Assembly: GCF_003584015.1 (NCBI RefSeq)
Contig: NZ_QXFM01000073.1
Span: forward strand, 19,505-83,504
Length of the DNA: 64,000 nt
Reading direction: 5' to 3'
DNA from: Aurantiacibacter xanthus
Lineage (GTDB): Bacteria > Pseudomonadota > Alphaproteobacteria > Sphingomonadales > Sphingomonadaceae
The first letter of the stretch is position 1, and each line of letters starts with the position of its first letter. The position numbers were made by a program, and so were the translations under genes. Below, in pieces: positions 35,356 through 45,073 of the stretch. The notes beneath the pieces are model-generated. The model worked only from the letters and a program-made list of their open reading frames with translations. It was not told where the DNA came from and did no database searches.

Positions 35356-36030
35356 ATGAACACTCTGATCGACGGCGTTGACCGCTTTATCGGAAACGTT
35401 TTCCCCACCAAGAGTGAGCGCTTCCGCGAACTGGCCCGCGAAGGCCAGAGCCCCACTACTCTGATGATCAGCTGCTCGGACAGCCGCGTGGTGCCCGAAC
35501 TGATTACCCAGTCGGAGCCGGGCGAACTGTTCGTGATCCGCAATGCGGGCAACATCGTGCCGCCGTGGCAGCGCACCAATGGCGGTGTCACCAGCACGAT
35601 CGAATATGCCGTGGTTGCGCTGGGCGTCACCGATATCGTGATCTGCGGCCATGCCGATTGCGGCGCGATGAAGGCCTTCTCCGCCGCTCCCGGCGCGCTC
35701 GACAAGATGCCCAGCGTCAAGGAATGGCTGAGCCATGCCGAAGCCGCCAACGCGACGGTCGAGGCCTGCTGCGGCGCGATGGAAGCCGGCGAGCGGCTGG
35801 AAAGCCTGATCGAGGAGAACGTCAAGATCCAGCTGACGCACCTGCGCTCGCACCCTTGCGTGGCCTCGGGTCTGGCGGCGGGCAAGCTGCGTCTGCACGG
35901 CTGGGTGTTCGATATCGAAACCGGTGTCATCCGCGCGCTCGATGGCGCTTCGGGCACGTACATTCCGCTGGGCGCCGATGGTGCCTACGCGGTGGCCGAT
36001 TTCGGCCGCGAAACCTTGCGAGTGGGCTGA
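35356..36030 (+). CDS. Beta-class carbonic anhydrase (first copy)
   Basis: 224 residues from ATG 35356, preceded by GGAG; an in-frame TTG lies 27 bases upstream. Zinc ligands and the catalytic dyad are visible in SCSDSRV (Cys, Asp, Arg) and GHADCGAM (His, Cys). It interconverts CO2 and bicarbonate. It precedes a SulP permease by 109 bases on the same strand and a second carbonic anhydrase follows that permease, pointing to inorganic-carbon handling. Confidence 0.94.
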   Translation: MNTLIDGVDRFIGNVFPTKSERFRELAREGQSPTTLMISCSDSRVVPELITQSEPGELFVIRNAGNIVPPWQRTNGGVTSTIEYAVVALGVTDIVICGHADCGAMKAFSAAPGALDKMPSVKEWLSHAEAANATVEACCGAMEAGERLESLIEENVKIQLTHLRSHPCVASGLAAGKLRLHGWVFDIETGVIRALDGASGTYIPLGADGAYAVADFGRETLRVG

Positions 36031-36139
36031 GCCCCACCCCTGGGCCCTCCATTTCCCCTCCCACTCACAAGTCAGGCGGCTCCTGCCGGGATTCCTCGAT
36101 TGCCCCGCTGCAGGAGCCGCCACCCATGGAAGGTGGCTT

Positions 36140-37720
36140 ATGACTGACAACGAATCTCTCTTTGCCAATCTCGGGCGCGATGTTCCCGCCTCGGTTGTCG
36201 TGGCGCTGGTTGCGCTGCCACTCTGCCTTGGCATCGCGCTCGCTTCGGGCGCGCCGCTGTTTTCGGGCCTGATTTCCGGCATCGTCGGTGGCGTCGTCGT
36301 TGGCGTGCTGTCGAAGTCGCAGCTCTCGGTCAGCGGTCCGGCCGCCGGCCTTACCGTGATCGTGCTCGGCGCGCTGGCCACCTTGCCCAGCTGGGAGGCC
36401 TTTCTGCTGGCGACCATGCTGGCCGGCCTGATGCAGATTGCGCTCTATTTCACCCGCTCGGGCACGCTGTCCGAATTCGTGCCCAGTTCGGTCATCACCG
36501 GCATGCTGGCGGCGATCGGCCTGATCCTCATCCTCAAGCAGATCCCGCATGCGCTTGGCTATGACGGCGATTTCGAGGGCAGCCTCAGCTTCCTGCAGCC
36601 CGATGGTCTGAACACGATCACCACGCTGTTCTATTCGTTCTGGGACTACCTGCTGTTCGGCCCGATGGTGATTGCGGCGGTCTCGATCGCGTTTCTGTTC
36701 TGGTGGGATGTGAAGCGGCCCAAGGAGGGGCCCATCCGTCTGCTGCCCGGACCGCTGGTGGTGGTGCTGTTCGGCGTGCTTGCCAACGAAGGCTTCAAGC
36801 TGTTCGCGCCCTCGCTCGCCATCGATACCACGCACCTCGTGCAGGTGCCCGTGGCCGAAACGCTGGATGGCTTCTTCTCCAACTTTTCCACTCCGGACTT
36901 CTCGCTGATCGGTCTGCCCGACGTGTGGATCGTGGCGGTGACGCTGGCCATCGTGGCGAGCCTTGAATCGCTGCTGTGCGTGAAGGCCGTGGACGAGATC
37001 GACCCGCGCCGCCGCACCTCTGACAAGAACCACGAACTGCTGGCGCAGGGTGGCGGCAACTTCGTCTCGGGCCTGATCGGCGGCCTGCCGCTGACCTCGG
37101 TGATCGTGCGTTCGAGCGCCAACGTCTCGGCCGGTGCCGTGACCAAGATGTCGGCGATCCTGCACGGCTTCTGGCTGCTGGCCAGTGTCGTCCTGATCCC
37201 GACCCTGCTGAACCTGATCCCGCTTGCCGCTCTGGCCGCGATCCTGATCCACACCGGATACAAGCTCACCACCCCGCAGATGTTCGTGCGGCGCTGGAAG
37301 CAGGGCTGGCACCAGTTCGTGCCGTTCTTCGCCACGGTGGCGGCAATCCTGCTGACGGACCTGTTGATGGGCATCGTGATCGGTCTCGCCATCGGTTTCG
37401 TCTTCGTGGTGGCGCGCAACTTCCGCAAGGCCATCACCGTGGCCAACGAAGGCGCGTTCTACCTCGTGAAGAGCCGCCGCAACCTCTACTTCATTCACAA
37501 GTACGAGTTGCAGCAGTCGCTGCAGTCGATCCCCTCCGGCTCGCAGGTGGTGATCGACCTCGACCGCTCCGAATTCGTCGATCCCGACAATATCGAGATC
37601 ATCAACGCCTTCGTCAGGAATGCCGAGTTCAAGGACATCGAGGTGAGCGTTCGCCACGATCTCGAACATCTGGAAGGCAGCGGGCTGCGCGCGCCGCTGA
37701 GAAAGGTTGCCTACTCATGA
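36140..37720 (+). CDS. SulP-family anion permease (probable bicarbonate transporter)
   Basis: 526 residues from ATG 36140 (the frame is open upstream but without homology). Ten or more membrane segments of the SulP type, from SVVVALVALPLCLGIALASG on, are followed by a C-terminal STAS domain (SGSQVVIDLDRSEFVDPDN). SulP proteins move sulfate, chloride or bicarbonate. The flanking carbonic anhydrases favour bicarbonate, as in BicA-like transporters and SulP-carbonic anhydrase fusions. It overlaps the second carbonic anhydrase by 4 bases. Confidence 0.92.
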   Translation: MTDNESLFANLGRDVPASVVVALVALPLCLGIALASGAPLFSGLISGIVGGVVVGVLSKSQLSVSGPAAGLTVIVLGALATLPSWEAFLLATMLAGLMQIALYFTRSGTLSEFVPSSVITGMLAAIGLILILKQIPHALGYDGDFEGSLSFLQPDGLNTITTLFYSFWDYLLFGPMVIAAVSIAFLFWWDVKRPKEGPIRLLPGPLVVVLFGVLANEGFKLFAPSLAIDTTHLVQVPVAETLDGFFSNFSTPDFSLIGLPDVWIVAVTLAIVASLESLLCVKAVDEIDPRRRTSDKNHELLAQGGGNFVSGLIGGLPLTSVIVRSSANVSAGAVTKMSAILHGFWLLASVVLIPTLLNLIPLAALAAILIHTGYKLTTPQMFVRRWKQGWHQFVPFFATVAAILLTDLLMGIVIGLAIGFVFVVARNFRKAITVANEGAFYLVKSRRNLYFIHKYELQQSLQSIPSGSQVVIDLDRSEFVDPDNIEIINAFVRNAEFKDIEVSVRHDLEHLEGSGLRAPLRKVAYS

Positions 37721-38322
37721 AGAAGTTTCGCGAACTCCTGCTCGCCAACAAGGCCTGGTCGCACGAAATGCGCGAGCGCAAACCGGATTTCTTCGGCCAG
37801 CAGATGCGGGGGCAGAACCCCGATATCCTGTGGATCGGGTGTTCGGACAGCCGCGTCAGCCCCGAGCAGATCACCCAGACCCGGCCGGGCGAGCTGTTCA
37901 TCCACCGCAACGTCGCCAACGTGGTGAGCGAGGATGACGACAACTTCGGATCGGTGCTGCAGTTCGCGGTCGAGGAACTGAAGGTCAGCCACATCGTGAT
38001 CTGCGGCCACCGCGGCTGCGGCGTGGTGGAAGCGTCGGTTTCGGGCGAGACCACTGGCGCAATCGACCGCTGGCTCGGTTCGGTGCGCGAAGTCAGCCTG
38101 CGGCACGCGGAGGAGTTGGCTGCCATCTCCGATCAGGAGGAGCGGCTGGATCGTCTGGTGGAGCTCAATGTCCGGCATCAGGTGCGGCAGCTTGCCCGGA
38201 TGCGCATCCTGCGTGCCGCCTTCGAGCGCGGCGAAGACATTGCGCTGCATGGTCTGGTCTATGATCTGCACACCGGCCTGGCGCGAGAGCTGGACATCGA
38301 GAGCGACCTTATCCCGGCATAG
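37717..38322 (+). CDS. Beta-class carbonic anhydrase (second copy)
   Basis: 201 residues. The active site is complete: GCSDSRV and GHRGCGVV. The sequence differs markedly from the first copy, including a Trp-rich N terminus (NKAWSHEM) like the Can/CynT-type subclass, so the two are not a recent duplication. The start overlaps the SulP stop (ATGA), so transport and hydration are translationally coupled. Confidence 0.94.
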   Translation: MKKFRELLLANKAWSHEMRERKPDFFGQQMRGQNPDILWIGCSDSRVSPEQITQTRPGELFIHRNVANVVSEDDDNFGSVLQFAVEELKVSHIVICGHRGCGVVEASVSGETTGAIDRWLGSVREVSLRHAEELAAISDQEERLDRLVELNVRHQVRQLARMRILRAAFERGEDIALHGLVYDLHTGLARELDIESDLIPA

Positions 38323-38359
38323 GTAACTGCCTCGCCGACCTGTCATCGGGACGGAAATG

Positions 38360-38391
38360 AAACGGAGCCGCCAGATGCTGGGGCTCCGTTT
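38360..38391. terminator. Intrinsic terminator between converging genes
   Basis: A 10-bp stem AAACGGAGCC / GGCTCCGTTT with a 12-base loop. It serves the carbonic anhydrase operon on plus and the sulfatase gene on minus, which ends 23 bases away. Confidence 0.8.
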
Positions 38392-38413
38392 CTGTTATCG
38401 CGACTTGTTGCAA

Positions 38414-40711
38414 TCAGTTGGTGAAGGTCACGGGGCCGACCGTGCAGTCGCAGCGCCGGGGGCCGTTGCGGTCGTCAACCTGCGGGCGACCGATCAGCGC
38501 TTCGCCGGCCAGACTGCCGACCACCCGATCGATGACCACTTCATCGACCTGTTCACCATCGACCGTCATCGACAGCAACACGCCTTGGGCCTGCGGGGTA
38601 AAGCCGACCGCGATGCGGTGCGTCCCGGCAGGTAGGGCAACCGGGCTACGCAGGATACGCCGTTCCTGGGCGCGGCCGCTGGGGTTGTAGATGAACTGCG
38701 GGAAGCCGTCCTCAAGCGACAACGCCCAGCCGGAGAACTTGCCCCCCTGAACCGCAATCGGCCCGCTGTCACCTTGGCCGCCGACCGTGATTTCGGCATC
38801 GGCCTGCCAGGTGTTGGTCATGATGGGGAATGCTCGTGCGGGGTAGCGGAAGTCGCTTGGGTAATAGGTGTGCGACGCGCCCTGCTGCACCCCTGTGGGA
38901 CGGTACTTGGGATCGATGCGTCCGAAGAAGTCCGCCGACAGCGGGTAGATGTTGTACCGCTCCGCGGCACTGTCGAAGTCGAGCTGCAACTCTTCGAGCT
39001 TTTCCGGATACTGGCTCGAAACGTCGCGCACCTGGGTGTAGTCCTCATTGAGGTTATAAAGCTCCCAGGGTGTCTGGTACGGGTCGGTCTTGTTGGCCTC
39101 CCACGGCTTCCAGTTGACGCTTGTCGAAGCGAGCCAGCCGTCCTTGTAGTAGGCACGGCTGCCGAGCATCTCGAAATACTGCTCGCGATGCCGGGCCGGA
39201 GCATCTGCATCGTCAAAGGTATAGGCGAACGAAATGCCGTCAATCGGCTGTTGGGCAACACCGTCCACCTCTTCCGGCGGGGTGATGCCGATGGCTTCGT
39301 AGATGGTGGGCGCGATGTCGATAACATGGGTGAACTGGGTGCGCAGCGTGCCGCCATCCGTGATCCGGTCGGGCCAGGAAACCACCATGCCATCAAGCTG
39401 ACCGCCGAGCTTCGAGGCCACTGTCTTGCCCCACGGGAACGGGGTGTTGAGCGCCAGGCCCCAGCCCACTGGATAGTCGCCGAACGTGTCTTCCCCGCCC
39501 AGCTCATCGAACTGGGCGAGCATCTCCTCTTCCGTCATGACAACACCGGCAAACTGGGAATAGGTGTTGGTGCTGCCATGCAGATCGTGCAGCGCCGCGC
39601 CGTTGTCGCCCTGCACATAGATAATCAGAGTGTTATCGAGTTCGCCGATTTCCTTCAGCCGGTCGAGCACGCGTCCGAACTGATAGTCCATGAAGGCGAG
39701 CTGGCCGGCGGCCACTTCCATCATCCGCGCGTAAAGGCGCTTCTGGTCGCTGGTGAGTGTGTTCCAGCGCGGAACGTCCTCGGTCATTTCGGGCATTTGC
39801 GCCGTCTGCGGGATCAGCCCCATTTCCTTTTGCCGGGCGAATATCTGCCGTTGCAGTTCATCCCAGCCCATGTCGAACTGGCCTGCAAACTTGTCGATCC
39901 ATTCGCGCGGGGCCTGCTGCGGGCCGTGCACCGTGCCGGGCGCGTAGTACATGAAGAACGGCTTGTCGGGCGCGGTCCCGTGCTGGGCACTGAGCCAGCC
40001 GAGCATGTGATCGACCAGATCGCGGTCGAAGATATAGTCCTCATCGTTGGGATCGCGCCGCACGAAATTGATGTTTTCGAGCAGCGGCGGATTGAACTGG
40101 TCGGTCCCGGCGGCGTTGAAGCCATAGAAGTAGTTGAAGCCCCACCCGATCGGCCAGTTTTCGAACGACCCCATCGGCCCCAGGTCCCAGTCGGGTGTGT
40201 TGTGGTTCTTGCCGAAGAAGCCGGTGTCATAGCCATTGTCGCGCAAGACCCGCCCCAGCGTGGCTGCGCTCTTCGGAATGACCGAGGTATAGCCGGGGGC
40301 ATCGATCGAGACATTGCTGATTGAGCCGTTCCCGACCGCGTGATGGTTGCGCCCGGTGAGCAGCGCTGCGCGGCTGGGCGAGCACATCGCCGTGGTGTGC
40401 AACTGGGTGTACTGGAGACCTTCTCGCGCCAGCCGGTCAAAGTTCGGCATGGCCACCGGTCCGCCAAAGGATGCTGCCGCCGAATAGCCCACGTCGTCGG
40501 TCATCACCACCAGGATGTTGGGCGCACCTTCCGGTGCTTCCGGGCGTGCCGGATAGTGTTGCCACTGTCCGTTCTCGGCGACAGGCGGCTCCTGCGCAGA
40601 CTGGTTCTGAGCATAGGATGCTGGACTGGCCAGTGCCGCCGCGGCAACCGCGATTGCGGTCATCGCCGTTCCTCTTAGGCCTTTCTTGCCATATTTGCCA
40701 GATCTACCCAT
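38414..40711 (-). CDS. Sulfatase (arylsulfatase-type, periplasmic)
   Basis: 765 residues with a signal peptide after a basic start (TAMTAIAVAAAALASPASYAQ). The sulfatase signature CSPSRAALLTGR places the formylglycine-modified Cys at about residue 110, with metal ligands in VVMTDDVGY and QGDNGA. A C-terminal extension of about 150 residues beyond the core is present, as in AtsA/PAS-like long sulfatases. It hydrolyses a sulfate ester to alcohol and sulfate. It has no gene overlap with the GMC oxidoreductase operon, which is 93 bases away on the same strand, but the products could feed it. Confidence 0.92.
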   Translation of the reverse strand: MGRSGKYGKKGLRGTAMTAIAVAAAALASPASYAQNQSAQEPPVAENGQWQHYPARPEAPEGAPNILVVMTDDVGYSAAASFGGPVAMPNFDRLAREGLQYTQLHTTAMCSPSRAALLTGRNHHAVGNGSISNVSIDAPGYTSVIPKSAATLGRVLRDNGYDTGFFGKNHNTPDWDLGPMGSFENWPIGWGFNYFYGFNAAGTDQFNPPLLENINFVRRDPNDEDYIFDRDLVDHMLGWLSAQHGTAPDKPFFMYYAPGTVHGPQQAPREWIDKFAGQFDMGWDELQRQIFARQKEMGLIPQTAQMPEMTEDVPRWNTLTSDQKRLYARMMEVAAGQLAFMDYQFGRVLDRLKEIGELDNTLIIYVQGDNGAALHDLHGSTNTYSQFAGVVMTEEEMLAQFDELGGEDTFGDYPVGWGLALNTPFPWGKTVASKLGGQLDGMVVSWPDRITDGGTLRTQFTHVIDIAPTIYEAIGITPPEEVDGVAQQPIDGISFAYTFDDADAPARHREQYFEMLGSRAYYKDGWLASTSVNWKPWEANKTDPYQTPWELYNLNEDYTQVRDVSSQYPEKLEELQLDFDSAAERYNIYPLSADFFGRIDPKYRPTGVQQGASHTYYPSDFRYPARAFPIMTNTWQADAEITVGGQGDSGPIAVQGGKFSGWALSLEDGFPQFIYNPSGRAQERRILRSPVALPAGTHRIAVGFTPQAQGVLLSMTVDGEQVDEVVIDRVVGSLAGEALIGRPQVDDRNGPRRCDCTVGPVTFTN

Positions 40712-40804
40712 TACATCCTCCTGTGTTCTGTCGACTGCATTGTTCTGGCTGACTCCGCCTTTTTGCGGTTGGCCAGCGATATCGGTGCGATCCCCGCGTT
40801 GTCG

Positions 40805-42418
40805 TCACGTTCTCTTGCGAATGAGGTCCGCCGCCTTTTCCGCCACCATCATGACGGGCAAGTTCGTATTTCCGCCGGGAAGCAGCGGAAAGACCGAGGC
40901 ATCGATGACTCTGAGGCCGCGCACGCCCCGGACCTTCAGCGCACCATCCACAACCGCCTGGCTGTCGCTCCCCATCCGGCAGGTGCCCGATGGGTGATAG
41001 GCGGTGGCCCCGGTGTTGCGCACGTGGTCGAGAATGGCCTCGTCGCTTTCGGGCTCCTCAGGCCGCGTCATCGCGCCGGTGACCTCGGCCAGAGCCGGCT
41101 GGCGGACCAGCTCGCGCAAGGTGCGATACCCGTGGATCATCTCGGCCCGGTCATGCGGATCGGACAGCAGGTTGAACGCGATGGCCGGGTGGTCGGCGGC
41201 ATGCGGCGTCTTGAGGCTCAGCTTCCCCCGGCTGCGCGGATAATTCAGCGACCACATCGCGCCGAGCCGCGCGCCAAAACGCTTCTTCACGCCCGGAAAC
41301 CACACCTGCGTTTCCATCGCCAGCGGCACCAGCAGGAAGTGCAGGTTCACTTCCGGGTTGCCCGCATGGCTGGCGACATTGGCGGAAATGGCCAGCGGCG
41401 GAGCGCCGACAATGCCCTTTCCGCGCACGCTCCAGTTCAGCAGCGAACGCGCGAGACGGTCAGCCCGGACCTCTTCCTCGAAGGCCCAGCGCCGGTCGAG
41501 GGCGAATTCCATCGCCGCACCGGGATGGTCTTGTAGATTGGCGCCGACCTGCGGACTGTCCACCAGCGTTTCGATGCCGAGCGCCTGCAAATCCCGCCCC
41601 GCGCCGACCCCTGACAGCATCAGCAACTGGGGTGAATTGATCGCTCCGCTCGACAGGATCACCTCACCATCGGCATAGCAGCGCCGCTCCTGCCCATCGT
41701 GCCGATAGACGACGCCTTTGGCCTCTCCCCCTTCGATAAGGACTTTCTGCACTTCAGCCCGGATTCTCACCGTCAGGTTGGTGCGATTCATGGCCGGCTT
41801 CAGATAGGCGAGCGCTGCGCTTGCCCGGCGACCACGGCGGGTGATCGTGAAATCGGGCATGCCGAAGCCATCGGGCTGCTCGCCATTGAAGTCGTCAGTG
41901 ATGGGAAAGCCCATCGACCGGGCTGCCGCCGTGGCTCTGGCAAACAGTGGGCTGGGCGCCGGGTGCGGTTGTACCGAGACCGGCCCATTGCCTCCATGCA
42001 GCGCGCTCTCGCCGCGCCAGTGGCTTTCCAGCTTGCGGAAAAACGGCAACACATCGTCGTAGCCCCAGCCTGGCAGCCCCTGATCGCGCCACCGGTCATA
42101 GTCGCTGGGCTGGCCGCGAATGGCCATCATGCCGTTGAGCGAGGAGGTTCCGCCAAGCATCTTGCCACGCGCAACCTGCAACTGCCGCCCATTAAGCTCC
42201 GGCTCAGGCTCGGACAGGAAGCCCCAGGTTATCTCGGGATTTGGCCACAGCTTCGAAACGGCCAGCGGCATCGCCACGTCGACCCGCTCGCCATCGCCGC
42301 CCGCTTCTAGCAGCAGCACGCGCGACGTGCCGTCTTCGCTCAGCCGGTTGGCCAGCACACAGCCCGCCGAACCCGCGCCGACCACGATAAAATCGAAATG
42401 TTCGCTATCCATGCTCAT
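40805..42418 (-). CDS. GMC-family FAD-dependent alcohol oxidoreductase
   Basis: 537 residues of the glucose-methanol-choline family. The FAD site is IVVGAGSAGCVLANRL, signature 1 is GKMLGGTSSLNGM, signature 2 is SGAINSPQLLMLSG, and the active-site His is in AYHPSGTCRMG. It oxidises a primary alcohol to aldehyde; choline dehydrogenase and related alcohol dehydrogenases are closest by motif. The ATG overlaps the DUF3237 stop by 4 bases. It closes the ALDH-DUF3237-DUF3237-GMC operon. Confidence 0.93.
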   Translation of the reverse strand: MSMDSEHFDFIVVGAGSAGCVLANRLSEDGTSRVLLLEAGGDGERVDVAMPLAVSKLWPNPEITWGFLSEPEPELNGRQLQVARGKMLGGTSSLNGMMAIRGQPSDYDRWRDQGLPGWGYDDVLPFFRKLESHWRGESALHGGNGPVSVQPHPAPSPLFARATAAARSMGFPITDDFNGEQPDGFGMPDFTITRRGRRASAALAYLKPAMNRTNLTVRIRAEVQKVLIEGGEAKGVVYRHDGQERRCYADGEVILSSGAINSPQLLMLSGVGAGRDLQALGIETLVDSPQVGANLQDHPGAAMEFALDRRWAFEEEVRADRLARSLLNWSVRGKGIVGAPPLAISANVASHAGNPEVNLHFLLVPLAMETQVWFPGVKKRFGARLGAMWSLNYPRSRGKLSLKTPHAADHPAIAFNLLSDPHDRAEMIHGYRTLRELVRQPALAEVTGAMTRPEEPESDEAILDHVRNTGATAYHPSGTCRMGSDSQAVVDGALKVRGVRGLRVIDASVFPLLPGGNTNLPVMMVAEKAADLIRKRT

Positions 42419-42870
42419 ACGACTTTCCAGTAGCGGAAGACGGACCCGGTGGGATTGCGTCGCCCGACCCCGACGAAGATCGTCCGGTTGAGCCAGTCAT
42501 AGGGGCCCTCGGGCGCTTCGAAGCGGGGCGTCATGCGCATGTAGTAGCTGTGCGGATCGACCTGTTCTCCTGCCAGCAATTGCCGCACCACTTCGGGCGG
42601 GGCATGGCGCACGCCTGCGCTGCGCTTGAGGATTGTAGTGCCGTCATCGGTCTGCAGCAGATATTGCGATTCGAACCGGCCCCCGCCATCGGCGCGCACC
42701 AGCGGGAAATCGCCACCGCTCTTGGGCACGATGATGCCCGACAGGCCATCGATCCCGGCAAAGGTGCCGCCTTCGATAAGCACCGCACCGCGGGTATAGT
42801 CCTCGGCGATATGCATATGCATGCGCGCACCGAGCGAGACACGGATTTCCAGAGCAAATTCGAGTTTCAT
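42415..42870 (-). CDS. DUF3237 protein, copy 1
   Basis: 151 residues with the DUF3237 layout: short N-terminal strand LEFALEIRVSLGA, GAVLIEGGTFAG, a GRFESQYLLQTDDG strand pair, and RMTPRFEAPEGPYDWLNRTIFVG at the end. No signal peptide. The function of DUF3237 is not established; many lie in catabolic operons. Twelve bases separate it from the second DUF3237 gene. Confidence 0.88.
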   Translation of the reverse strand: MKLEFALEIRVSLGARMHMHIAEDYTRGAVLIEGGTFAGIDGLSGIIVPKSGGDFPLVRADGGGRFESQYLLQTDDGTTILKRSAGVRHAPPEVVRQLLAGEQVDPHSYYMRMTPRFEAPEGPYDWLNRTIFVGVGRRNPTGSVFRYWKVV

Positions 42871-42882
42871 AACTAAAGGCCC

Positions 42883-43317
42883 TCAAACGATCTGGGCAAT
42901 GGACAAGACATCAGAGCCACGCTCGCGCTCGGCGACAAAGGCTCGGGTCGCAAGCCAGGCATGAGGGCTGGCCTCATCCGCTTCGAACACGAGAGTGAGG
43001 CGAATGCCGTCGAAGGCGTTCTTTGCGCAGGCATTGCCGGTGCCGATGATGCGGATGATCGCACCGTCATCGCTGCGGATCACATAGACCGTCTCGATCG
43101 TGGTCACCTGATCCATGCGGGTGAGGCAGGTCTCGCTGCCGGAAACGACGCGCCCGTTGAGGCGCGCGCCGGAGATGGTGCCTCCCGTTACAGTGCGCAT
43201 CGAACGCAGCCCGCCGGTTGCCAGCCGCCCCAGTTCCATCGGCTCGCCAAACTGTTGCTCGAGGTGAAAAGCGAGCTCCAGACCGGGCGAGGGCATGTCT
43301 TCGTGATCGTGTTGCAT
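42883..43317 (-). CDS. DUF3237 protein, copy 2
   Basis: 144 residues of the same family as its neighbour, seen in TVTGGTISGARLNG and the TVYVIRSDDGAIIRI strand pair, but lacking the RMTPRFE C-terminal block. The two share low identity and may form a hetero-oligomer or act in successive steps. It begins 15 bases after the end of the ALDH gene. Confidence 0.78.
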   Translation of the reverse strand: MQHDHEDMPSPGLELAFHLEQQFGEPMELGRLATGGLRSMRTVTGGTISGARLNGRVVSGSETCLTRMDQVTTIETVYVIRSDDGAIIRIIGTGNACAKNAFDGIRLTLVFEADEASPHAWLATRAFVAERERGSDVLSIAQIV

Positions 43318-43332
43318 GATGGTGCCCTTGTC

Positions 43333-44796
43333 CTAGATCGCCACGGTCACGGCTTTGAGCTCGGTATAGGCTTCGATACCGGCCCGGCCATTCTCGCGCC
43401 CGCTGCCCGACTGACCCACGCCGCCCGAGGGCAGGACAAAGTCGTTCCCGCCCGCCGTATTCACCCTGACGGTGCCCGCCCGCAGGCGCTTGGTCAGGCC
43501 CAGCGCATCGCTGACATTGCGGGTCCAGACATAGGCGGCGAGCCCATAGTCGCTGTCGTTGGCGAGATCGGCGATTTCGTCGAGATCGAGCGTGTCGAAG
43601 GGCATGGTGACCAGCACCGGCCCGAAAATCTCCTCGCGCACCGCCTGCGCACTCGGGTCGAGGCCGGTCAGCACGGTTGGCGGCACGAAGTAGCCCTTGC
43701 CGCCCGGGCGCTCGCCGCCGATGGCGCAGCGGGCGCCATCGGCACGGGCCTGATCGATGTAGCCGAAGATCTTGTCGCGCTGCGCCTCGCTGATGACCGG
43801 GCCGAGCGTGGTTGCCGGATCGCTCGGTTGCCCCATGGCAAGGCCGCGCGCGAGGTCTGCGACCTTCGCGGTCACCTCGTCGATCACGGCGCTGTGCACC
43901 AGCAGCCGCGAACCGGCCGAGCAGGTCTGGCCGGAATTGAAGAAAATCCCCATGGCAATGCCGCGCGCAGCTGCATCGAGATCGGCGTCGGGCAGCACAA
44001 TCACCGGCGATTTGCCGCCAAGTTCGACGGTTACGCGCTTCACATGGGCCGCTGCATCGCGCAGCACGGTCCGGCCGGTGGCAGTGGAGCCGGTGAAAGA
44101 TATCTTCGCTACATCGCGGTGCGCGACGAGAGCCGCGCCCGCTTCGGCACCAAGCCCCGGAACGATGTTGATCATCCCTGCGGGAAAGCCGCATTCGTCG
44201 ATCAGTTCGGCAAGGCGCAAGGCTGACACCGAAGTTTGCTCCGCTGGCTTGAGCACCACCGCGCACCCGGCTGCCAGCGCCGGTCCGATCTTCATCGCTG
44301 CCCCCATCAGCGGGTAGTTCCAGGGGATAATCTGCCCCACTACGCCGACCGGTTCGCGCAGGGTGGCGGCATACCAGTCGCCGGGGACCGACAGTTCCAT
44401 CGTTTCGCCGGCAAGCTTGGTGGCCCAGCCGGCAAAGTAGCGCAAACCCGCCGCCGACTGGCGCACGTCGAGATTGCGCACATTGGTGATCGGCTTGCCG
44501 GTATCGAGCATTTCCAGCTCAGTCAGCTCCTCGGCATGCTGGTCGATCCTGTCCGCCAGTGCCAGCAGAGCATCCTGCCTCCTCGCCGGGGTCCAGCCCT
44601 GGCGCGGAGCCGCCTTCAGCGCGGCCGATGCCGCCGCAACGGCCCGGTCGATATCACCGCTTGAGGCGGCCGCGACTTCGCCCACACGCTCTTCCGTAGC
44701 CGGGTCCACGACATCGATGACCTCGCCGCTTTGTGCCTCCAGCCACTCGCCGCCGATATACAGTGCGGGGGCACGGCGCATGATTGTAGCGTTCAT
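43333..44796 (-). CDS. Aldehyde dehydrogenase of the GMC operon
   Basis: 487 residues from ATG 44796, preceded by AGAGGA; the open frame continues upstream without homology. Catalytic residues are in VELGGKSP (Glu) and SGQTCSAGSR (Cys); FVLPSGGVGQSGSGRENG at the end fits betaine/phenylacetaldehyde-type ALDHs. It would take the GMC enzyme's aldehyde to the acid. It is the first gene of the operon and divergent from the AraC regulator across 277 bases. Confidence 0.93.
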   Translation of the reverse strand: MNATIMRRAPALYIGGEWLEAQSGEVIDVVDPATEERVGEVAAASSGDIDRAVAAASAALKAAPRQGWTPARRQDALLALADRIDQHAEELTELEMLDTGKPITNVRNLDVRQSAAGLRYFAGWATKLAGETMELSVPGDWYAATLREPVGVVGQIIPWNYPLMGAAMKIGPALAAGCAVVLKPAEQTSVSALRLAELIDECGFPAGMINIVPGLGAEAGAALVAHRDVAKISFTGSTATGRTVLRDAAAHVKRVTVELGGKSPVIVLPDADLDAAARGIAMGIFFNSGQTCSAGSRLLVHSAVIDEVTAKVADLARGLAMGQPSDPATTLGPVISEAQRDKIFGYIDQARADGARCAIGGERPGGKGYFVPPTVLTGLDPSAQAVREEIFGPVLVTMPFDTLDLDEIADLANDSDYGLAAYVWTRNVSDALGLTKRLRAGTVRVNTAGGNDFVLPSGGVGQSGSGRENGRAGIEAYTELKAVTVAI

Positions 44797-45073
44797 AGTC
44801 CTCTTTTCGTATTCTGAATCTGTTGGTTCTCCGGACCTCATCCGGATGATGCTTGCCGTCATTGCTAACCTGGCCGGAAGCGCAAAACTTGCTTCGACGT
44901 GCATTGATTAAGTGCGACAGAGCAGGATAGCCGCAGGGGCTAAAGTGGACAGATCGGCAAGGAACGCTATCTGTCACGCATCGGCGGTCTTCCGCGGTGA
45001 GGGTTGCAGATTTCGCAAGCCGTCAAATAAAATAAAGAAAACAAAAAGTAATGGGGTAATTGGGAGAGGTGGA

